The translations under genes and the position numbers were made by a program. This document shows positions 57,201 to 64,000 of a stretch of DNA of 64,000 nucleotides, piece after piece. This DNA is from Linnemannia elongata (Eukaryota > Mortierellomycota > Mortierellomycetes > Mortierellales > Mortierellaceae). Position 1 is the stretch's first letter, and each line of letters starts with the position of its first letter. The stretch is taken from assembly GCA_036320915.1 (NCBI GenBank), contig JAXBDG010000016.1:1302001-1366000 (forward strand). Direction: 5' to 3'. The notes under the pieces are model-generated. The model saw only the letters and a list, made by a program, of their open reading frames with translations. It did no database searches and was not told where the DNA came from.

Positions 57201-58807
57201 GCAACGGTCTGCTGGCGTGTCTCTGCAGCCCAGATTGGATCCATGGCGACTTCACCAAGAAGCTGGCAAATCCCTCGTTGGAACTCTGTCACTCGACGAC
57301 AAGGAGCCTCAAAGATCATACGCTGAAAGTCGGCGAGTCGGCCCTGATGAATGAGAACACGTGCACCTTGGAGAGCCGGGTACCACGCTCGCTTGCGGCC
57401 AGATCGGAAGCCTTCCAGCATACTGTCCATGACTCCCTCACCACCGTCTCGAAGCGCTCCTGCTCCCTCAATTACAGACTTTACCCCATCGTAAGCCTGC
57501 TCAACTGCCCCTCCCAACTCTTGAAGTCCTTTGAAGACATTGTCGAGGTCAAATTTGAGAATGCTGGCGACTCCCACGGCTGCCTTTACAACTCCGCCTC
57601 CAAAACGCAGGACTGCATGCAACGGAGTCTCATCGTCACCCACGTACTGCAGAGCCTGCATGGCATAGGTAGCCTGGAAGTTAAGGTAGGGGTCATCGCT
57701 TCCCTTCAGCTTATCAAGGATGTCCAGAAGCGTCTTGTGATCCTCAGTGCGGTTGAGACCCTTGACATTAACGTCCACCATGGTATCGAGCACTCTTGCA
57801 ACGACTCTGGTCAGGTAGTAGATGTGCCCCGAGGCTGCTTGCTCATAATCACCCAACGACTGGAATGTGTCTTTGAGGCGTTGTCGGAGGACCCTCAGGA
57901 TCCTGACTAAGTCGTCGTCAATAAGGTAACCTGGCGATGCATCCTGAAGGAGCTGGCTCAATCCTTGGACAAGATGGAAGGCAAATAGCTGATCGTTCTC
58001 CAGTTGTACAGTGAGAGAATTCAGAACGCTGAGATAATCCTCACGATCTAGGACAGGGCCAAGGAGTACAATCTCATTGATAGAGTTCAAATCCTTTTGG
58101 GTGTTCTTGAGAAACTCGGTGACAAGCTGAGTTGCCAACCAGCGAACACGACCTTGCTCGACAGGATCCTTCTTGATGGCTGCCATCCATGCCTCTTCAG
58201 TCTCATCAAATTCCATTTCCTGAATATCGCCCTCGGGGACGGTAACTAGTCCCGGCATTGATGCAGGGGACGGCGACTTCTTGGGCAACAGATGGTGGGC
58301 GAAAGCGAGTTGAGGTGTCAACTTGATACGAGACACAGACTTTGGCAATACGACGCGGAAGATTGGTTTGGCGACATTAGGGAGGGAAATCATCTGATGG
58401 GGTGGTTTGGGGATTGGAGGGAGTAAGGTAACTCTGCTCGAGGCGACTGTGCTTGTAAAGGATCTAGCCGTCTGGGTGAGGGTTTTTTGACAAACCAGTT
58501 GTGTAGCGGCCTCGTTTCCAGCTATATTGAGCGTGTTGTCATTGGTGCCCAGGTGGTCGTTACAAAAGTGCTGCCCTTCTTGTGAATCTTCAATGCCAGA
58601 CCCATCCTTGGAGAAACGACCGAGTCGGTTCAAGATCCCGGTCTGGTCAACATGATAAGCAGCAAGTGCATTGGCCACGGAGTAATCCTCCTTAGTGGAA
58701 GGACTAAGGGCCTTCTTGGCAGCAGCCTTGAGGGTGGAGAGAGAGAATTTGCCACTAAGGGCCATCTCTCTGCTGAGAGGAGGGTCGATTTTAAGGTTTT
58801 TGGTCAT
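54263..58807 (-). CDS. STAND protein: Arm-like repeats, two NACHT modules, pentapeptide repeats
   Basis: This is an intronless gene of 1514 residues from MTKNLKIDPPLS. Residues about 1-190 are of unknown type. About 200-600 are helical Arm-like repeats (e.g. QATYAMQALQYVGDDETPLH). NACHT 1 has Walker A GDSGAGKST (Gly678) and Walker B FTIICDGYDE (about 744), and closes with IHRSLLEYF (about 1003). NACHT 2 repeats the layout with GDEGSGKTT (Gly1071), FILICDGFDK (about 1137) and LHRSILEYF (about 1348). Residues about 1449-1505 are pentapeptide repeats (ANLRGIRIPGADLSNGQFDF). NACHT proteins are ATP-driven oligomerising switches, used in fungi for non-self recognition and cell death control. Two modules in tandem are unusual. 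In the second, Lys takes the place of the Glu next to the Walker B Asp cluster (DGYDE versus DGFDK), so it may bind but not hydrolyse nucleotide (inference). The sensor propeller seems lost. Confidence 0.9.
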   Translation of the reverse strand: MTKNLKIDPPLSREMALSGKFSLSTLKAAAKKALSPSTKEDYSVANALAAYHVDQTGILNRLGRFSKDGSGIEDSQEGQHFCNDHLGTNDNTLNIAGNEAATQLVCQKTLTQTARSFTSTVASSRVTLLPPIPKPPHQMISLPNVAKPIFRVVLPKSVSRIKLTPQLAFAHHLLPKKSPSPASMPGLVTVPEGDIQEMEFDETEEAWMAAIKKDPVEQGRVRWLATQLVTEFLKNTQKDLNSINEIVLLGPVLDREDYLSVLNSLTVQLENDQLFAFHLVQGLSQLLQDASPGYLIDDDLVRILRVLRQRLKDTFQSLGDYEQAASGHIYYLTRVVARVLDTMVDVNVKGLNRTEDHKTLLDILDKLKGSDDPYLNFQATYAMQALQYVGDDETPLHAVLRFGGGVVKAAVGVASILKFDLDNVFKGLQELGGAVEQAYDGVKSVIEGAGALRDGGEGVMDSMLEGFRSGRKRAWYPALQGARVLIHQGRLADFQRMIFEAPCRRVTEFQRGICQLLGEVAMDPIWAAETRQQTVALLGEMYGGDGPWSSDLSVKKDILGILQYISVSPEQNVQDLATGLLGYLTAGNTDRLPRPFPLVTRLSLPAASPLLAKVIKLPSIEYHLHRMMDQRIKEYEKTVFIPPFAKANLQAEDEESFPLLEKVLKFLQSDQQVFLILGDSGAGKSTFNKHLEHLLLKNYQHGARIPLFINLPTIKEPEKNLVEKQLKALDFSEDDILELKQDRQFTIICDGYDESQLLKNLHYTNSFNRSEKWDTKMIIGCRSTYLGHDYRDRFQPQPKDRYSPATPHLFQEAAIVPFSSDQTRNYVEQFVQEPKVHELFDGGQIWSVDEYMDKLKTIPNLKELVKNPFMLLLALRTLPAVTKGAKDLTDFKVTRLSLYQTFVHQWIHLGKLRLMSMKLERSEQKVQAALTGDGFSQAVVEFLEKFAAAIYCEQDGNPVVQFTERLDGKSWKAEFLSSDTEPTFKRDASPLTRAGDKYRFIHRSLLEYFYTFEEHEVHQLRNMRNSEHESTLFIPLQVMSGPQYLGDETFPLMDKVQSFLRSDRLVLLLLGDEGSGKTTFCRQLEWELLQSYKKSGPIPLHIDLSTVDNPKQDLISQGLRALRFSEDVIQKLVSTREFILICDGFDKKQLEVNLYESNRRYHSSQWRARMIITCNSAYLDQNYRQLFEPQHFNQVGTITSDLYEEYTLAPISRIQIQDSVEQYVPLELQTWTTKGYAAHLYDSFVGCWSSGCERRLMRLTLSEEVRNAFEELLEIGYISTSIEYSTQLALAIFEKQDGNPIVQYVHHKDKDTWKAAFFGPDPVTRLLQESSPMKRIGNEFQFLHRSILEYFLSRAIFNPHSHDVDVDDDICPQPGPDATPARFPATDGLLFKRNLITEPSIIQFLRDRVKQYSCFEKQLLGIIERSKTDATAATAAANAITILVRAGVHFSSANLRGIRIPGADLSNGQFDFAQFQGADLTGANFARSSLRQVDFGDAQMDGVQFEEQSPCLKE

Positions 58808-60240
58808 ATTAGCAGTGACGAAGGATGGCTAGGCGATATATATGCAAAGGAATGGGTTAGTGCATAACCGGGGGTGATGAACAAAGAACATTTGGGGTCG
58901 TTTTTCTTTACCTTTTCTTGCTACGACTTTGCTTTTAATGTTGCTGTTGTATTTCAGCCAATTGTGCGGGTGATGCTGACTTGACTTTACATGTAAATTA
59001 TGTGCACGTACATAGAAAAAATGGTCAGCAACTAGCGATTGCACCCATAGTCTTATTCGCAACTTCGTTTTCCAATATCAAGGCTCTATAGCATACCTAT
59101 CAATTGCCTTCGTTGGTCGAGGGTTGACTACGTGTTGTGTTGTTTTGGATATGCTTGCTAGGAGGAAGAGGCGCCTATTTTTGCGTGTTAGAGTTGGAGC
59201 CAAGAGGGAAGCACAGAGAAAAAACACAGTAATGGGTCCAGGTTCTTATGGTTAATTGAACAATACATACTTTGTAGGGCGAGGGTTCCTCTTTTGTGGC
59301 GATGGCGCTGGTGTAGTTGGTGTGTGTGTGTTTTGTGCTTTGGGTGTTCCGTTGGCTAGTACGTACTCTTGTATATACAGAGTAGATGTAGGAATTGAGA
59401 CGAGGGAGATAACGATACTACTGTTGTTGTTGGTGAGAGATGGTTCGGCGAGTTGATGATGGAACCATGACGGAGTAAATGAACGATGCGGGAGTGAACA
59501 ATGGTTGATGACCTTGGCCACTCTTCCGAAAGTGACGTCGACACTCGCCGCTCCTGTCCTCACACCTTCGCTCTTCCACTTTCTCGCAATGGTACACAAT
59601 GCATAGGGCCATACTGCAAGCAACAGTTACACAGTCAAATTTTTACCCCTGCGTGCCAGAGGCGTGTAAATGAGAGAAGCAAGACAGTGGTCCAGACGTC
59701 GCTACCCAGTCAAGCTAACAAGCAGCATTGACAAGTCGATAGATGCATATAGACATAGCTCTATGGTATCCCTCGACATATTCCCGGTAATGCAGAGCGG
59801 CTGTAAGCACAGGCCTATTCAGGCACCATGTTAATCCATCGTTGTTATTGATTCGGGTGTAGGCCTATATCAAATCTCAACCCCTCATAAATGCCCATCA
59901 TAAAATTTCACTAGGCAGCAGTGATTATTCTTTAAATGACCATTCGCCTACTCCTCTAATTGACCAAGCCACCCGTTTCTTTACTTCGCTTCCTCCGCAT
60001 CACCAAGCTGATCACTTCCTTTCCATGCATTTCGCATCCACAACCCATCTCCCCTCCCACCCTACCAGAGTTCCCCATTCTTCTCATCATCGCTAGCAAT
60101 TAGGTTTTAGCGCGATGGGGAGAAGATAAATAAGTAGCCATTGCCACATATCTTTTCAACGCAGTCCCGGTCCTGACTTCTGCACAATTGTCACTCAGAG
60201 TCCTTGTTACTTTCACCTCTCCTCACACTCACCAGCATCA
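58808..60240. other. intergenic
   Basis: This region holds the promoter of the NACHT gene on the left and the short motif at 59953-59966. Frames around 59252-59731 are short and overlap on both strands. No gene is supported. Confidence 0.5.
59953..59966 (+). promoter_or_regulatory. recurrent motif, site 4
   Basis: CCTCTAATTGACCA matches the core CTCTAATTGAC of the other three sites, in the same orientation. It is 274 bases before the ATG of the relic at 60241. Site 1 is 280 bases before the ATG at 9740. Confidence 0.3.
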
Positions 60241-60472
60241 ATGCATCTTAGGGGGGGGGGGGGGGGGGGGGCAAACCCACTCCCTCGACTTGACCGAGAT
60301 CAAGACACGGATCGCCATGTTGCTCGAAGCCGCGGATAGCACCTTTTGCATGCAAGTCAACAAGACCAAGTTCAAGGACTCCGCAGGATCGGTTTGACAC
60401 ACCATCGACTTTGACGAAGACGACTCGTTTGTTCGATCATCGCTCACCACCGTCGCCAAGTACGACACATAG
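60241..60472 (+). pseudogene. second relic of the F-box-like head
   Basis: After an ATG and a run of 21 G (60251-60271), the frame reads THSLDLTEIKTRIAMLLEA, then MQVNKTKFKDSAGSV, a TGA where the family has TGG (Trp), and HTIDFDEDDSF to a TAG at 60470-60472. It matches the opening of the LRR gene at 53087 and the relic at 51647. No repeats follow. The G run makes the 5' frame uncertain. Confidence 0.6.
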
Positions 60473-60646
60473 TTCTGAAAAGTTGAAAATTTCGGCTATT
60501 TTTGCATTATAATGTCGTTTTCGCCCTTGAATGCAACGCAAACACAGCATTTTTCTCATTGCCTCTGTTCATAACAAGGTCCCGAAAAACAGGATGCATT
60601 TTTATTAAAGATGTGGGACCACAGTTTCTTTCTAAAGCCATTGTAG

Positions 60647-61723
60647 TTAGCAACCAGGGCCAAGGATCAAATGCTTGTTGCATCGACAGATAGGACAAGG
60701 CCCAAGCCATTTCTTAATACAATCCGCATGGAACTTATGGCCACAGTGCAGGGTCTCAAATCCTGCAATTCATCTAAACAGATCGAACACTCGTCACAAG
60801 CGTCCAATGATACAGATTGTATGACCAACGGGCGCCAGAAGGCCGTATTGTCAGGATTGAACACCAGGGTAGATCTTATTCTCTGAGACCTCTTTCCATT
60901 CGGAGTTGTACTGCGCGCCCTAGAACTTGATTCCGTGGAACTGGTACTTGCACCTTATGAACCCAACGGAGATGGGCGTGACTCTGTGGGACTGGTGGCG
61001 ATTCGGACATAGGAATGCTGTCTCGGTGAGTTCGAGGGTCCCAAAGTTTCCGTGACAGATGGCCGTGTAGGTTGGGGTGCATTCACAGCGACACTCGACG
61101 TTGGTATCGATGTGGGCAATTCGACCTGGAAGGTACTGGTGAGTAGTTTGGAAATTGCAGAGCTCGGGGGTGCCCGAGATGTCGACAAATGGAGTCCCGA
61201 GTGAAGGAGGAGCGATTGCTTCTCTGACGCCTCCATTAAGCCTCGTGAGCAAGAAAAGTGTTGACAGATCTCGGATATGGTAACTGGTCAGAGTCCTGTC
61301 ATCCTGCAGCTGCTTGCCCTCAAAGATAAGTCGCTGATCCTCTGATAAGATACCTTCCTTAGACTGAATCATAATCTTTAGCTCACTGACCGAGGTACAC
61401 CGGTAACAGTTGAACGCAATTGTTCTGCCCGCGAAACTGCTGATATGGACCGAAATCTCTCCTGGTCCCGGAACACGAACAGGTACAGCGTGGTAGGTCA
61501 GGATGTGCCCATAGATGCGGTACTGCTCCATGCTCAGGCTATGGTTCAAAATCTGCGTGCTGTTAAGGAAGAGTTCTTGACAACTGACGGTATCCTCATC
61601 GGTTCCGGGGGCGCAATGTATGCGGTCGAGGAGATGATGGGTGGGTTCGTCGGGTTCGTAGTTCGCGCTGAGGATGTGTTCGGGGCTCTCGGCAATGAAG
61701 ATTTCGAGATCGGGGGACGACAT
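60647..61723 (-). pseudogene. broken ubiquitin-like x2 / Cys-rich / RING gene (copy F)
   Basis: It starts MSSPDLEIFIAESPEHILSA and reads like its relatives for 267 residues: first ubiquitin-like domain, then a second (MIQSKEGILSEDQRLIFEGK, ending LTRLNGGVREA), then NVECRCEC and FIRCKYQFHGIKF. A TAG then replaces the Ser codon found in copy D. The frame continues after it (YNSEWKEVSENKIY), shifts near 60864 into WRPLVIQSVSLDACDECSIC, and shifts again inside the RING to TLHCGHKFHADCIKKWLGPC, ending at TAA 60647-60649. One nonsense change and two frameshifts make a functional RING unlikely. The N-terminal 267 residues could still be made as a ubiquitin-like-only protein. Confidence 0.85.
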
Positions 61724-63676
61724 CTTTTAGTATTTTTTTGGTGCGGAGGTGGTAGAGGGAGTGGTTAAAGTGGCGTTTGCTGTAGAGATGTGAGTTATGG
61801 AGACGTTTGTAGAATGCCTGATGGTAGGGATGGATCAGAAAGAAAAGAGAAAAGTGGGAAACGTGGTGCTACATTATATACGTAGTCATCCACGGCGTAA
61901 AAGATAGCTCTAGACTCAGAAAGATGCCTCTTTGTGGACGGTAGAATTTCCGGTACATACAAAAAGCAGAAAAAGTGAGAGCACGGCTTGGTCTGATCGA
62001 ACATTTTCGAAAGGCGTTATTTGTGGAGTGGTGCTGTGGTACTGTGTCGAGTAAAAAGGCGCAACATGCAAACACAGTTCCAGAGGGATAAAAATTACAA
62101 AAGAGCAGAGGCGAAACAGAATTCGGGCATGGACCACACTCAATGGTAGTCAGTTATGAATCTTGCGTGATTTAACGTGCTTGCAAGTGAACCTGTCTGT
62201 AATCGACCAGACTCCTTGTTTGACACATGTCGTATGAACTTCACCACCCGCACCACTGAGTTCTTGCAAGAGAGATGAAATCAATCAGCTCCCTGTACTG
62301 ATTTTCTGTTCTTTCTCATCTTTGATGGCGTATGGTAATACATATTCCAAAGGAGAATGCTGTGCTCCCCCATAAAGTGGTTGGTAATTCGACTATACTT
62401 TTGCCTACCAGTATGCTCCAAAAGGAGCAGAGAAGATAAAGTTGTTCGATACTAAAAAATGACAGTAGATAACAAATCCCGAACACGAGCACGAGTGCAT
62501 TCAAAAACACACACAGCTCGCTGCTGACAAACAGCTGTCTGATTTGTATCAAGAATGTTAATAACAGGGTCCAATAGAGAGAGAGACAGAGAGACAGAAA
62601 CGAGCTGGTACGGTTACTCTATTCCTGCTGGAGTAGCAGTGTTTAAAGCTCTTTCTCGCTATAAACATCTACCGAGCAAGAAAAAGTTATGATTATTCAG
62701 TCTTTATACTTCCTTTTTTCAGACAGGGTCCACGAACAAACGAATGGAGGGAAAATCAAGGTCAAAGTCGTTGTACTGTGATTCTTGCTCCACTTCTGGG
62801 TACCACATTCCTTCCATAGACAGCATTGACAACAGCAATTAGTACAATGTGTAGTTCAGATGCTTGCCCTTCCTTCACCTCTGAGTGTACGTGAATAGGG
62901 TCCTTGTTCGAGCACAGAAATTAATTTTCCGCTCGGCACTTCCCTATTGTTCTGTCCTTCCCTCTCCCTCTCCTCTCTTCTTCACCGTTTCTTCCTTCCT
63001 TTCCTCACTCTTTACGTCCTTCTTTCACAACTATTCCTACACACACACACTGCTCCACTCCACTCCATTGCCCGTTACCGATGACCCATTACCGTCATTG
63101 CCATTGCTACTCGCTGCATCGCAATCGCAATCAACATTTCCCCACGCGTCCGAGGCCGGTGACTGTTTTTTTTTCATTCCTTCTATCGTCCTTTCCACTG
63201 TCTTTTCGACAGGAAAACAGACACCCTATACACTTGAACCAGTTGCACTTGTTGTTTATTTACCCGCCTCCTTCTGCGCTTCGTTGCCACAGCAGAACGT
63301 TACTTTTTCTCCCTTTTTCCAACTCCACCTTTTCAATTCATCAACACTAGCAGGCCACTCACCAAAGACTGCCCTCATCCTACCTCTCTTTCTCTTTTGA
63401 TTTTTTTCTCTGTGGCAACAAACACACAAGCCTATCGTGTTTCTTTTGTCTCCCCTTCCTTGACTGTGTGTTCGAACTTTTTTTTCTTCGTCCTTCTTGC
63501 TTGTACACATACATATTCAACAGCTCTGACCCGCAAGCACTCTCTTCTACCTTCTCTTCTGCTTTGTTGTGTCTTGTGCCATCCCCACCATTTCGACACA
63601 CACCCATACCTACTTCATTTTAAAGCTCCAATTTTCATACCTTTTCTTGGGCATAAACGCCCACACACCAATAAGC
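61724..63676. other. intergenic
   Basis: No gene is supported. From about 62930 the plus strand is strongly pyrimidine-rich, which suits a promoter and leader for the gene starting at 63677. Confidence 0.5.
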
Positions 63677-64000
63677 ATGGCCCCACTGCCGTCGTCCATC
63701 TGCCTTCCTGGTCCGCAGAGTCTCTTCCTCTCAACTTTCAACGCGTCCTCGTCCAATGCCCGCCCATCCAACCCCATGGCCACAGCCATGGATCTGCAGC
63801 GAATCGAGGCTCAGACTACCGCCAAAATGTCGATCGTTCAATCCCTGAGGATGATCACCGCCGAGTTGGAGATCCAGGATTTCTGTTCAAGCATGGCAGA
63901 AGCTGGGACCAACCTCTACCACTCCACGGACAGGTCCTCTGCTTATTACTATCTCGATGCTCCTTCAAGCTATGATACCACTCCCGAGCAGTCATCGTTT
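63677..64000 (+). CDS. start of a gene cut by the window edge, unknown
   Basis: ATG at 63677 opens MAPLPSSICLPGPQSLFLST, and the frame stays open for 108 codons to the window end. The sequence then reads MATAMDLQRIEAQTTAKMSI and LRMITAELEIQDFCSSMAEA, an amphipathic helical stretch, followed by a Ser/Tyr-rich part. A long pyrimidine-rich leader upstream and normal composition support a real coding start. The first 35 residues are Ser/Pro-rich. No family can be named from this fragment. An internal ATG in the same frame near residue 34 is an alternative start. Confidence 0.55.
   Translation, partial: MAPLPSSICLPGPQSLFLSTFNASSSNARPSNPMATAMDLQRIEAQTTAKMSIVQSLRMITAELEIQDFCSSMAEAGTNLYHSTDRSSAYYYLDAPSSYDTTPEQSSF

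Noticed and set aside
56871..57910. Plus-strand frames of 151 and 271 residues
   Set aside because: They are antisense shadows of the NACHT gene, whose minus-strand frame has clear motifs.

Overview
The window looks like nuclear DNA of a filamentous fungus, most likely an early-diverging one of the Mortierellaceae type (inference). Genes are mono- or multi-exonic with short GT-AG introns, promoters are pyrimidine-rich, intergenic DNA is full of homopolymers and CT/CCT microsatellites, and the gene set combines a ChAPs trafficking adaptor, a NACHT/pentapeptide STAND protein, RI-type LRR proteins with a short F-box-like head, and decayed DIRS-like and LINE-like retroelements. I see no bacterial operons, CRISPR arrays, rRNA or convincing tRNA.

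Layout. 0-19 kb is gene-poor and accessory: a possible small multi-exon gene at the left edge, a truncated DIRS-like retroelement (3.9-5.4 kb), three ubiquitin-like/RING genes (5.7-6.8, 7.8-8.9 and 16.0-17.1 kb), a small possible PB1/ubiquitin-like gene (9.7 kb) with a decayed partial copy at 15.6 kb, a LINE relic (10.2-11.0 kb), a secreted cysteine-rich protein (11.8-12.3 kb), a tyrosine recombinase relic (14.5-15.4 kb) and a second, weaker LINE-like relic (18.7-19.1 kb). 19.8-46 kb is the conserved, intron-bearing core: a diverged septin-like protein with a C-terminal membrane segment, a low-complexity protein, a nine-exon ChAPs (Bch1/Bud7-type) gene divergent from an OTU-UBA deubiquitinase, a large ankyrin protein, and a large protein with a myristoylation-type N-terminus. 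48-62 kb is accessory again: two adjacent ubiquitin-like/RING genes, an LRR gene, two relics of the F-box-like head, a 1514-residue protein with two NACHT modules, and a broken sixth ubiquitin-like/RING copy. The last gene runs off the right edge.

The most notable system is the six-member family, all on the minus strand, built as ubiquitin-like domain, second ubiquitin-like domain, conserved Cys-rich domain, RING. In the copy at 48122-49189 the second domain is close to true ubiquitin and ends in an intact LRLRGG followed directly by the rest of the protein, as in ubiquitin fusion precursors. The other copies show a graded loss of this junction. A protein carrying its own ubiquitin and its own RING, dispersed near STAND and LRR genes and duplicating and decaying locally, is a candidate self-contained ubiquitin-ligase or immune-type system. 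The two modules of the NACHT gene and the in-frame WD40-like remnant after its stop codon suggest the same fast turnover. All function statements come from reading the sequence; no database search was run.
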